DNA of 64,000 nucleotides from Massilia sp. Root418 (GTDB lineage Bacteria; Pseudomonadota; Gammaproteobacteria; Burkholderiales; Burkholderiaceae_D), in contig NZ_LMEC01000020.1 in assembly GCF_001425265.1 (NCBI RefSeq), forward strand, positions 706,707-770,706. Direction: 5' to 3'. Shown piece by piece: positions 25,334 through 34,100 of this stretch; the stretch's first letter is position 1; each line of letters begins with the position of its first letter. The notes under the pieces were generated by a model. It searched no databases. It saw only the letters and a list, made by a program, of their open reading frames with translations, and was not told the origin of the DNA. Position numbers and translations under genes: made by a program.

Positions 25334-26665
25334 ATGAGTTCTCCCGCATTTTTGCCGTTTAACGCTCCCCCGGTTCCGGAAGCCACGCACGACCGCCGCT
25401 TGGTGCGCCGCTACCTGCTGCAATCGGCGCTGCGCTTCAACGCTGGTTCGCTGCTGTTTCTCTCGCTGGCGATTGCGCTGCTGCCGCTCTGGCTGAATTC
25501 CGGTACGGCTGCGACGGGCGAATCCGTGGCACGGAAGCTGAACCTGTATATGGTTGGCGGCGGCGTGCTGGCTGTCATGGCCTGGTTCGCGCTGATGTCG
25601 AGCGGGATCGCGCGCGGCTTTCTTGCCCGGCTGAGCGAGGAAGGCAAGGCGCTGTGTGCCGAGGGGATGGCTTCGTCGGTGACGCGCCGCATCGATGCGC
25701 CGTTCAACTCCCATACCACCTTTGACCTGTGCACCGAATCCTTGTCCGGACTCGCGCTCGGCACGGCGCTCGGCTACTCTGGCCCGCCGGCGTTCTTCCA
25801 TGACCCGTTCAAGGGCCGGATCGTGCTGGGCCGCTGGCGCCCCCTGGCGCTGGGGCGCCATGTCGAGGTGAGGGTATCGTCCGATGTGGGTCCTAGCTGC
25901 CGCATCGAGCTGCGCTGCCGCGCGGGCCTGGCCTGGTTTGCGATCCAGCAGGGCGAGTCGCTGAAGGCTGCCGAGGTAGTGTGCGTCCAGCTGCGCCAGC
26001 ACCTCGCGCGCCATGCACACGCACTGGATGCGGCTCGGCGTGCACGCGAGCTGGAACGCACCTCGCTGCAGGCGCGCCTCTCGGCCTTGCAGGCCCAGGT
26101 CGAGCCGCACTTCCTGTTCAATACCCTGGCCAATCTGAAGTACCTGATCCGCACCGACCAGCAGGCCGCACAGGATATGCTCGACCACCTGGTCGGCTAC
26201 CTGCAGAATGCGCTGCCGGACATGCGCTCGGTGTCCTCGACCCTGGGACGGGAAATGGATCTCGTCAGCGATTACCTGGCGCTGATGCGCATCCGGATGG
26301 GCGCACGCCTGCGCTTCGCAGTCGACATGGACGAGGGATTGCGCGGCCTGCCCTTCCCGCCGGCAATGCTGATCTCGCTGGTGGAAAACGCCGTCAAACA
26401 CGGTTTGGAGCGGGCCAGCCGGCCGGGCCTGATCACGATCAGCGCAAGCCGTGAGATTAAGGGAGAGAGCGAGCTGCTGAGCGTGTCCGTGGTCGACGAC
26501 GGCGTCGGCTTGACCGAACAGGCCGGGCAGGGCACGGGGCTGGCAAATATCGCGGAGCGCCTGCTGCTGCTGTACGGGCGCCAGGCCAGCCTTTCCGTGG
26601 AGCCCGCCGACGGACAGGGAGTACGTGCCGTGCTGGCGGTGCCTTTTGCAGGGAGCCACGCGTGA
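25334..26665 (+). CDS. LytS/AlgZ-type sensor histidine kinase
   Basis: A 443-residue membrane sensor kinase. Two predicted membrane helices (SLLFLSLAIALLPLWL and VGGGVLAVMAWFALM) frame a short periplasmic segment. A cytoplasmic linker leads to the His_kinase (LytS-like) domain with the phospho-accepting histidine in QAQVEPHFLFNTLANLKYL. The ATPase domain has LVENAVKHGLE (N-box) and GTGLANIAERL (G-box). The ATG at 25334 follows CGAGGA; a longer frame from 25274 is less likely. TGATG overlap with the downstream regulator gene shows a two-component operon. The signal is unknown; family members control cell envelope, exopolysaccharide or motility functions. Confidence 0.88.
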   Translation: MSSPAFLPFNAPPVPEATHDRRLVRRYLLQSALRFNAGSLLFLSLAIALLPLWLNSGTAATGESVARKLNLYMVGGGVLAVMAWFALMSSGIARGFLARLSEEGKALCAEGMASSVTRRIDAPFNSHTTFDLCTESLSGLALGTALGYSGPPAFFHDPFKGRIVLGRWRPLALGRHVEVRVSSDVGPSCRIELRCRAGLAWFAIQQGESLKAAEVVCVQLRQHLARHAHALDAARRARELERTSLQARLSALQAQVEPHFLFNTLANLKYLIRTDQQAAQDMLDHLVGYLQNALPDMRSVSSTLGREMDLVSDYLALMRIRMGARLRFAVDMDEGLRGLPFPPAMLISLVENAVKHGLERASRPGLITISASREIKGESELLSVSVVDDGVGLTEQAGQGTGLANIAERLLLLYGRQASLSVEPADGQGVRAVLAVPFAGSHA

Positions 26666-27417
26666 TGCCCAGCGCCCTGATCGTCGAAGACGAGCCACTG
26701 CTGCGGGCGGAACTGACGGACCAGCTGCGCGTCCTGTGGCCCGAGCTGCAGATTGCCGGCCAAGTCGACAACGGCATCGACGCGGTGGCCGCCATCGATG
26801 CACTGAAACCGGACATCGTGTTCCTGGACATCCAGATGCCGGGCCTGAACGGCATGGAGGTGGCGCGGCATATTCCCGAGTCCTGCCAGGTGGTGTTCGT
26901 GACGGCTTACGCGGACTACGCCCTGGCCGCTTTCGACGCCGGCGCGTCCGACTACCTGGTGAAGCCTTTGACGACCGCGCGCCTGCTGCAGACGATCCGC
27001 CGCCTGAAGTCGCGCGCGGCCGCAAGCCCGCCGCCGGCCGTGTGGGAAAAGCTGTTCGAGCAGGAGAGCGCGCCGGTGTACCTCAAGTGGATCAAGGCTT
27101 CGAGCGGCAATTCGGTGCGGCTGGTGATGGTGAGCGAAGTGCTGTACTTCCAGTCGGACGAAAAGTACACGCGGGTGGTGACGGAGAACGGCGATGCGCT
27201 GATTCGGCTGCCGCTCAAGTCCCTGCTCGATCAGCTGGACCCGCAGCTGTTCGCGCAAATCCACCGCAGCGCCATCGTCAACCTGCAGGCCGTCGACCGG
27301 ATCGAACGCGGTGAACACGGGGGGCGCGGCGGCGCCGGCCTGGAAGTGATCCTGAAAGGACGCGCCGAGCGCTTGACTGTGAGTGAAGCGTTTACCAGGC
27401 AGTTCCGTCAGATGTAG
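26665..27417 (+). CDS. LytTR-family response regulator
   Basis: A 250-residue response regulator. The receiver domain (about residues 1-120) has the acidic pocket IVEDEP, the phosphorylation site VFLDIQMPGLNG and the switch residues FVTAYADYAL and DYLVKPL. The C-terminal LytTR DNA-binding domain (about 150-250) has VSEVLYFQSDEKYTRVV and FAQIHRSAIVNL. It is paired with the kinase immediately upstream. Start is ATG 26665, overlapping the kinase stop; a GTG at 26662 is an alternative. Like AlgR/LytR it probably binds direct repeats upstream of envelope-related targets, which cannot be identified from this window. Confidence 0.9.
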   Translation: MPSALIVEDEPLLRAELTDQLRVLWPELQIAGQVDNGIDAVAAIDALKPDIVFLDIQMPGLNGMEVARHIPESCQVVFVTAYADYALAAFDAGASDYLVKPLTTARLLQTIRRLKSRAAASPPPAVWEKLFEQESAPVYLKWIKASSGNSVRLVMVSEVLYFQSDEKYTRVVTENGDALIRLPLKSLLDQLDPQLFAQIHRSAIVNLQAVDRIERGEHGGRGGAGLEVILKGRAERLTVSEAFTRQFRQM

Positions 27418-27484
27418 CAAGGGCAGCGCGCCAGCGCTTCCAGTAGGTTATTTATCCTTCCCTTTTATGGAGCCAAATCCTGTT

Positions 27485-28582
27485 ATGCGACACATCCTTC
27501 CCGCAGTAGTCATGATCCTTAGCGTCATCGCGCTCCCCACCGCGGGCGCGCAAGAACGGGGGCCTGCCGCTCCCGCGCAACAGTCGCGGCCGTTGAGCGC
27601 GGCGGACAAGGCGGCTGCCGTAGACCTGCTAGCCCAACGCCTGTCCGACAAATATGTTTTCGCCGACGAAGGCAACAAGATGGCCGCCGCTGTCCGCGAT
27701 CATTTGCGCAAGGGCGACTACGAGAAGGCTGCGACGGATGCTGAATTCGCGGAATTGCTGACCACACATATCCAAGCCGCCCACCCGGACAAACACCTGA
27801 GCATCCGCTACTTCCTGAACGCGCCGCCGGACCGTCCACGCGCCTCACTCAGCAACGGCATCCCTCCCGAAATGCGGCAGCGTATGACCGAAATGGGGCA
27901 ATACCTGAATTTCGCCTATGAGAAGGTAGAGCGCCTGCCCGGCAATATCATGTACGTCAAGTTCAACGGATTCTTTGATGCGGATATCGCCAAGGCAGCC
28001 GCCACAGCCGCAATGAATCTGGCAGCCAACGGCAACGCGATGATCATTGACCTGCGCGAAAACCGTGGCGGCGACCCGCGCATGGTGGCACATGTGGCAA
28101 GCTACCTGCTTGGCGATAAGAAAGTGCATCTGTCGGACATATACTTCCGCGCGGAGAATGAAACCAATTCGTTCTGGAGTGATCCCGCCGTTCCGGGACC
28201 GCGCTTTGGCGCAGACAAGCCGGTCTATGTCTTGACCAGCCGCGAAACTTTTTCCGCGGCCGAAGATTTTACGTACAACCTCCAGGTTATCAAGCGCATC
28301 ACCGTAATTGGTGAAACCACCGGAGGCGGCGCGCATCCGGTCCAGCCGTTCCGTATCAATCCGAACCTGGTCGCCGTGATACCGGTAGGACGCTCAATCA
28401 ACCTGATCACAAAAGGCGATTGGGAAGGGACCGGCGTTAAGCCCGATGTCGCTGTCGCCGCAGACAAGGCCATGACCAAGGCAAACGCACTGGCCTTGCG
28501 CCAGGTGCTGCCAAAAATTACGCACCCGAACGAGCGGTCAATGCTTGAGAAGAAGCTCGCCGAGCTGGAAGCGGCTCTGTAG
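27485..28582 (+). CDS. Exported S41-family (IRBP-like) peptidase
   Basis: A 365-residue exported protein. The signal peptide is MRHILPAVVMILSVIALPTAGAQ. An N-terminal helical segment (LSDKYVFADEGNKMAAAVRDHL) resembles the S41 N-terminal domain. The tail-specific-protease core follows: MIIDLRENRGGDP, VYVLTSRETFSAAEDFTYNL with the probable catalytic serine, and VIGETTGGGAHPV. This variant lacks a PDZ domain, like the interphotoreceptor-retinoid-binding-protein group. ATG 27485 is preferred because GGAG lies 12 bp upstream; ATG 27467 is the alternative. It begins 67 bp after the LytTR gene in the same direction, so it may be in that operon or a target of it. The physiological substrate is unknown. 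Confidence 0.82.
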   Translation: MRHILPAVVMILSVIALPTAGAQERGPAAPAQQSRPLSAADKAAAVDLLAQRLSDKYVFADEGNKMAAAVRDHLRKGDYEKAATDAEFAELLTTHIQAAHPDKHLSIRYFLNAPPDRPRASLSNGIPPEMRQRMTEMGQYLNFAYEKVERLPGNIMYVKFNGFFDADIAKAAATAAMNLAANGNAMIIDLRENRGGDPRMVAHVASYLLGDKKVHLSDIYFRAENETNSFWSDPAVPGPRFGADKPVYVLTSRETFSAAEDFTYNLQVIKRITVIGETTGGGAHPVQPFRINPNLVAVIPVGRSINLITKGDWEGTGVKPDVAVAADKAMTKANALALRQVLPKITHPNERSMLEKKLAELEAAL

Positions 28583-28615
28583 CTCCCTACTGACCAGTAA
28601 GCTATGCAAGACCCT

Positions 28616-28641
28616 GGCGCGCCGCGCATTTGCGGCGCGCC
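28616..28641 (+). terminator. GC-rich hairpin after the S41 peptidase gene
   Basis: GGCGCGCCGC and GCGGCGCGCC form a perfect 10-bp stem with a six-base loop 34 bp after the stop. There is no T-tract, so it may act as a weak or Rho-assisted terminator. Confidence 0.45.
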
Positions 28642-28725
28642 CGCCTGCCCAAGCCTGTCACCCAACCACCCCGCCTGAAAACTGCCAGTCGAGCCAACGA
28701 AATCACCCGGAAACCAAGGTTTTGT

Positions 28726-28755
28726 TTGACACGATGAAAACTCTCTCGGTATCAT
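28726..28755 (+). promoter_or_regulatory. Predicted sigma-70 promoter of the MFS gene
   Basis: TTGACA (28726-28731) and TATCAT (28750-28755) are separated by 18 bp and run directly into the first of two operators. The MFS start is 80 bp downstream. Confidence 0.65.
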
Positions 28756-28768
28756 GAAAACGTTTTCA
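28755..28768. promoter_or_regulatory. Perfect LacI-type operator 1
   Basis: TGAAAACGTTTTCA is a perfect 14-bp palindrome of LacI/GalR type that overlaps the end of the predicted -10 element. Binding here would block transcription initiation. Confidence 0.75.
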
Positions 28769-28775
28769 TAAAATG

Positions 28776-28789
28776 TGAAAACGTTTTCA
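28776..28789. promoter_or_regulatory. Perfect LacI-type operator 2
   Basis: This is an identical TGAAAACGTTTTCA palindrome exactly 21 bp downstream of the first, that is two helical turns. Two dimers would bind the same face of the DNA. Confidence 0.75.
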
Positions 28790-28835
28790 AGCCCACCAGA
28801 AAAAGTATGCTGCGAGCAGCAACCGGAGACAAGCA

Positions 28836-30170
28836 ATGCCATCAACCCGCCCCACCACCTCGCCGCTGCTATGGGTGCCCACCGGTTACTTCACCATGGC
28901 GCTGGCCTATGTGATGCTGACCAGCGTCAGTTCCATCATGTTCAAGAACCTGGGCATGGACAACGGCCAGGCGGCCGGCTATTCCAGCCTGCTGATCTTC
29001 GCCTACACCGTCAAACCCCTGTTCGCGCCCTTCGTGGACATGTACCGCACCAAAAAATTCTTCGTGCTGGCCACCCAGTTGCTGCTGGCCCTGGGCTTCG
29101 GCGCCATTGCGCTGGCCATGGCGATCCCGAACGCGCTGGTGCTGCTGATGGTGATGTTCGTGCTGATGTCCTTCATCGGCGCCACCCAGGACATCGCCAG
29201 CGACGGCGTCTACGTCACCTCGCTCGATGCGCGCAGCCAGTCGCTGTACTGCGGCATCCAGAGCCTGTCCTGGAACGTCGGCCCCATCGTCGCCTCGGGC
29301 GGACTGGTGTACCTGTCCGGCCGCCTGCACGCGGACGTGTTCGGCCATGATCCCAAGACCTTCGGCCCTGAATGGATGGATGCCTGGCGCATCATCTTCA
29401 TCATCGTCGCCGTCCTCACGCTGCTGATGACGGCCTGGCACGCGCGGGTGATGCCGGAAGGCGCGCGCGCGCCGGACACGCCGTCCTCCGCCGCCGAAGC
29501 GCGCCGCATCCTGGTGGACGCCTTCCGCACCCTGTTCGCCAAGCGCGGCGTGTGGCTGATGATCGCCTTCGCCTTCCTGTTCCGCCTGAGCGTGGGCTTC
29601 CTGGAAAAGATCGGTCCCTTCTTCATGGTGGACCCGGTGGCCAAGGGCGGCCTGGGGCTGTCGAACGAGCAGCTGGGCATCATCTACGGCACCTACGGCC
29701 TGGCGGCCGTGCTGCTGGGCTCTTTGCTGGGCGGCTGGTTCGTGGCGCGGCGCGGCCTGAAGGCCACGCTGTTCACCCTGTGCTGCGCCATCAACATCCC
29801 CAACGCCACCTTCCTGGTGATGAGCATCTACCAGCCCGACAGCGTGTTCGCCATCGCCGCCGGCGTGGTGGTGGAGAAATTCTTCTTCGGCTTCGGCGCG
29901 GTGGGCTTCATGATCTACCTGATGCAGCAGCTCGCCCCCGGCAAGTACGCCACCACCCACTATGCCTTCGGCACCGGCCTGATGGGCCTGTGCGGCATGG
30001 TCACCGGCGTGCTCAGCGGCTACCTGCAGGAGATGATGGGCTACGTCAGCTACTTCGTGTTCGTGATGGTCGCCACCATCCCATCGTTCATCGTGTGCTG
30101 GAAAGCACCCTTCCACCACGACGACGGCACACCGGAACCGGCAGCCTTGCCGCAGACCGCCGCCACGTAA
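28836..30170 (+). CDS. MFS transporter (AmpG/PAT-type fold)
   Basis: A 444-residue inner-membrane transporter with about 12 helices. The N-terminal half has YSSLLIFAYTVKPLFAPFVDMYRTKKFFVL and IGATQDIASDGVYVTSLD, motifs of the AmpG-like MFS branch that includes muropeptide permeases and sugar-linked relatives. The gene stands alone between a promoter with two perfect LacI-type palindromes and a downstream hairpin. That control strongly suggests a carbohydrate substrate, not cell-wall recycling, but the substrate is unknown. The cognate repressor is not adjacent. The ATG at 28836 is taken as the start, although no strong ribosome site is seen (GGAGACAAGCA is the best). Confidence 0.8.
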   Translation: MPSTRPTTSPLLWVPTGYFTMALAYVMLTSVSSIMFKNLGMDNGQAAGYSSLLIFAYTVKPLFAPFVDMYRTKKFFVLATQLLLALGFGAIALAMAIPNALVLLMVMFVLMSFIGATQDIASDGVYVTSLDARSQSLYCGIQSLSWNVGPIVASGGLVYLSGRLHADVFGHDPKTFGPEWMDAWRIIFIIVAVLTLLMTAWHARVMPEGARAPDTPSSAAEARRILVDAFRTLFAKRGVWLMIAFAFLFRLSVGFLEKIGPFFMVDPVAKGGLGLSNEQLGIIYGTYGLAAVLLGSLLGGWFVARRGLKATLFTLCCAINIPNATFLVMSIYQPDSVFAIAAGVVVEKFFFGFGAVGFMIYLMQQLAPGKYATTHYAFGTGLMGLCGMVTGVLSGYLQEMMGYVSYFVFVMVATIPSFIVCWKAPFHHDDGTPEPAALPQTAAT

Positions 30171-30192
30171 CGCCTCTCCCGCCTCCCACGAG

Positions 30193-30220
30193 CGACGCCG
30201 GCCAGGAGCCGGCGTTGTCG
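30193..30220 (+). terminator. Probable terminator after the MFS gene
   Basis: ACGCCGGC (30195-30202) and GCCGGCGT (30208-30215) form an 8-bp perfect stem with a five-base loop, followed by a weak T-containing tail. It lies 25 bp after the stop. Confidence 0.55.
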
Positions 30221-30246
30221 TATCTGCACCCGCCATTCAATATCAA

Positions 30247-30804
30247 TCAAGGCCAGAGGCGGCAATAGGTCTGGCTATTCGTCAAATTAACATTCTGGCT
30301 GTATAAAAACCCGTTTTTAAAAGTCGTGTTAAATCCGCTCGCTGCGCAGTTCGTGTGAACCCAATCTATACCCTGGCTGGCCACCGTCTCATTGAGCGAG
30401 TACGGGACTTTGGATGGATTGCCGCTGCACATATATATTGTGCTATTTGCCGTCAGGCTTTTCGCATAGGACGGGGGCACCACCGCCTGGGCCGGATCAT
30501 AATCGGGAGCGAACACATTATCTATCGCAATATCATAGATTTTCCCGTCGATCCCGGATGTTATCTCGATGTGCGTGTGGGTCAATGGTACACCCTTCAG
30601 CTTTCCTCCATTTTTAAAGTTGGTCACAGCCGGATAGTCGCTATCATTTGGCGTATTAATAGTCCCGTATTGAAAGTAGCCGCCGTTGGCGGCGCACATC
30701 TGCTGGTAGGTCTGCAGGTCGCTGCCCTGCGCCGCCGCCCCTTGAGAGAGGCCTAGCAGCACTGCCGCGACGCTTGCGCAAGCCAATGAGGATTTCATGT
30801 TCAT
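30247..30804 (-). CDS. Exported protein of unknown function
   Basis: A 185-residue protein with a clear signal peptide (MKSSLACASVAAVLLGLSQGAAAQ). The mature part is about 160 residues and polar, with four cysteines (MCAANGG, YMCSGN, NCAASG, YCRLWP) that could form two disulfides. An HTHIEITSGIDGKIYD segment is reminiscent of a beta-strand metal or ligand site, but I recognise no family. Codon use is somewhat more AT-rich than the neighbours. ATG at 30804 or 30798 are both possible; neither has a strong ribosome site. It is convergent with the MFS gene and divergent from the molybdenum hydroxylase. Confidence 0.6.
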   Translation of the reverse strand: MNMKSSLACASVAAVLLGLSQGAAAQGSDLQTYQQMCAANGGYFQYGTINTPNDSDYPAVTNFKNGGKLKGVPLTHTHIEITSGIDGKIYDIAIDNVFAPDYDPAQAVVPPSYAKSLTANSTIYMCSGNPSKVPYSLNETVASQGIDWVHTNCAASGFNTTFKNGFLYSQNVNLTNSQTYCRLWP

Positions 30805-31108
30805 CTGGAGCCCCGCGTAAATTGATTAAAGATGTGGCACCGCTGCCGGCGGCGCGTCCAGCGATTCTACAACAGAGCCCTATCACGGCGGCCCAAAATT
30901 TTTTAACAAAAGGCAATTGATTTGGCATTGGCCTTCTGCTAATGTGCTCTAGATCAATAATGCGCAGCGGGTATTAGCGGCAGCTTCCGATTAACTATCC
31001 AATTGCTCGCGCCCGACAAGTTCAGGCAGCCACTTACTTTAATATCTGAAGCACGCGCGCACAGAAGTTTTTAAAACATCAACCTTACACAAAGAACAGG
31101 AATAGGCC
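30805..31108. other. Intergenic region without recognised features
   Basis: An AT-richer divergent gap between the small exported-protein gene and the molybdenum hydroxylase gene. It must hold both promoters, but I see no convincing -35/-10 pair, operator or RNA gene in it. Confidence 0.5.
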
Positions 31109-34100
31109 ATGCCCGACAGCCACGACATTTCCGGCGCTAGCACCGATCTGGTATTTTATTTGAACGGCCAGCGCGTCCAGCAGCGCGACGTGGACCCAAA
31201 AATGCTGTTGGCCGACTATCTGCGCTCGCCGGACGTGGGGCTAACCGGCACCAAGATCGGCTGCAAGCAGGGCGGCTGCGGCGCCTGCACCGTGATGCTG
31301 TCAGAGTGGGACGAGGCGAGCCAGACGGTGAAAAGCTCGTCCATCAACTCGTGCATGCGGCCTCTGGCGGCCCTGGACGGCATGATGGTCACCACGGTCG
31401 AAGGCACGGGCAGCGTGAAGTCCGAGGCCATCAGCACGGTGCAGAAGTGTTTGGCGGAGAACAACGGCACCCAGTGCGGCTTCTGTACGCCAGGCTGGGT
31501 CATGAATATGACGGCTGCCATCGCCGAGCGCGGCCCCAAGCCGGGCACCAAGGCCGAGATCGAAGGCCTGTTCGACGGCAACATCTGCCGCTGCACCGGC
31601 TACCGCCCCATCCTGTTCGGCTTCAAGAAGGAATTCGCCTCCGACTGGAATCCCGCCGTCGATGAAAAAGACACGATGACCTGCATCATCGATCCGGCCG
31701 AGGCGGTCGGCGAGGCGGTGCCGTTCACGCTGGCCTTCCCGGAAGAACTGCGGCGCCGCGCTCGCGCGCTGGCGTTCGAGGCGCCGGCCGGACGCTGGTT
31801 CCGCCCCACCACCCTGGGCGAAGCGCTGGCCTTGCTGGGCCAATACCCGGACCGCCAGAACGTGCGCCTGGTGGGCGGCAACACGTCCATCGGCATCTAT
31901 CCGGCCACCGTGGAAGATCCGCGTGTCTTCATCGACCTGGGCCAGGTGCGCGAACTGCGCGAAAGCCGCGCCGGACATGGCAGCCTGCACCTGGGCGCCG
32001 GCACGCGCTACAGCGAGCTGCTGGAACTGCTGGACCGCCAGATTGCCGATACCCCTGCTGGGGCGGCCGCCCTGCCCGGCCTGCTGGCCCTGCGCTACAT
32101 GGCCGGCCGCACCGCCGGCACCATCGTGCGCAATGCCGCCACCTTGGCCGGCAACACCATGCTGGTGGTGCGGCACGGCGAGGAAGGCGTGCCCTTCCCG
32201 TCGGACTGCTTCACCGCCCTGGCCGCGCTGGGCACCGACGTGCTGGCCATCGCCCCCGGCTGGGAAGGCGAGCGCCGCTTCGGCCTGCTGGAGTTCGCCG
32301 CGCAGTGGAACAGCGCGCCGGAGCTGGGCGGCGGCTGCGTGCTGCTGCACTACGACGTGCCCGCCACGCGGGACAACGAATACGTCCAGACCTACAAGAC
32401 CGCGCAGCGCATCGTCAATTCCCATTCCATCGTCAACGGCGGCATGCGGGTGCGGCTGGACGCAGACCAGCGCGTGACCGACGCCGCGCTGGTGCTGGGC
32501 GGGATCTCGCCGGTGGCTTGCCGCTTGCCGCTATGCGAAGCGGCGCTGCTGGGCCAGCCCTGGAACGAGTCCACGCTGGGCGTCGCGCTGGAGGCGATGG
32601 GCGCCGAAGTGGACAGCATCATGCGCCGCCACGCGGCGCACTACGCGGAACTGCCGGACGAGGGCAATTCCAGCAGCTACAAGCGCTCGCTGTGCCTGTC
32701 CTACCTGTACAAGTTCTTCATCGAGGTGGCGCAATGGCGCGGCCTGCCAGTGCCGGAGGCGGTACGCTCGGCCGGGCAGCGGAGCGCGCCGCAGGAGACG
32801 CGCGGCACCCAGGCCTACGAGACGGAACCGGCCGAGTACCCGGCCAACCTGCCCTACATCAAAATGGGTGCTTACGTGCAGGCCACCGGCGAAGCCCAGT
32901 ATGTGCACGACATTCCGCTGCCCCGGCGCGGCCTGAATGGCGCCCCAGTGCAAAGCACCATCGCGCTCGGCACCTGCAGCTACCGCGTGCCCGGCGTAAA
33001 CGGCCCTGCCAGCCCGGCCGAGGTGCTCGACGCGCTGCGCCTGCGCTTCCCCGGCGTGGTGGACTACGTGACCGCGATCGACGTGCCGGCGGCGGCGGTG
33101 ATCGGCATCGGCGCCGACGAGCCGCTGTTCGCCATCAGCGTGGAGCCGTCCGCCTGCAAGCACGGCAAGCTGCCATCCGGCTATGACGCCCGCGCGCCGA
33201 TGCTGCTGACCGGCTTCGGCCAATCCATCGGCATGGTGCTGGCCGAAGACGAACAGGAAGCCCAGGAAGCTGCCTGGCATTTGCAAACGGAACTGTGCCT
33301 GTTCGCACCCGACCCGGACACGCCGCCCCTGCTCGACATTCCCGACACCAAGGCCGAACGCGAGAAAATCGTGTTCCCCGACCTGGTGCCCTTCCCGACG
33401 CACATCTGGCAGATCACGCGCGAAGGCAGCACGCTGCAGTGGCTGCCGCAGGCAGACGCCACCCAGCCCGACCCGAGCGAACCGGTGGTGGCCCACGGCG
33501 TGCCCGTGCCGGGGCCGGACGCGCTGCGGGTGCCCTGCACGCGCGTGTCATCGAAACAGAAAGTCGGCAGCCAGATCCACTTCTACATGGAGACCCAGTC
33601 CTGCGTGGCCGAAGTGCTGGGCGACCGCCAGCTCCGGCTGCACCCTTCCACCCAAAGCCCGGCCTCGGTGCAGAGCGCGGCGTGCAGCGTGATCGGCCTG
33701 GCGTCGAACCAGGTCAGCGTGCAGGTGCGCCGTACCGGCGGCGGCTACGGCGGCAAGTGCAACCTCTCCGCCTACGCCTCCAGCATGGCCGCCGTGGCGG
33801 CCTGGAAGCAGAACCGCACGGTGCGCCTGGCCCTGCTGCGGCAGGTAGACAGCGCCATGTTCGGCCACCGCCATCCGGTGCTGGGCAATTACAACATCGC
33901 CGTGGGCGACGCTTCCAACCCGGCCACGCACGGCAAGCTGCTGGGCTTCCAGGCCGACTACTGGCTGGACGGCGGCCGCACCTATGAATGTTCGCCCATC
34001 GTGAGCGATTGCCTGGCACTGCGCAGCGACACGGCCTACAACATCCCGAACTGGAACTGCGCGGCCGACGTGTGCCGCACCAACAAGACCAGCAACACCT

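Noticed and set aside
28755..28789. Operators of the 7404 LacI repressor
   Set aside because: The sites are perfect TGAAAACGTTTTCA, differing symmetrically from the TGATAACG-type sites of the glycosaminoglycan locus, so a separate repressor is more likely, though not proven.
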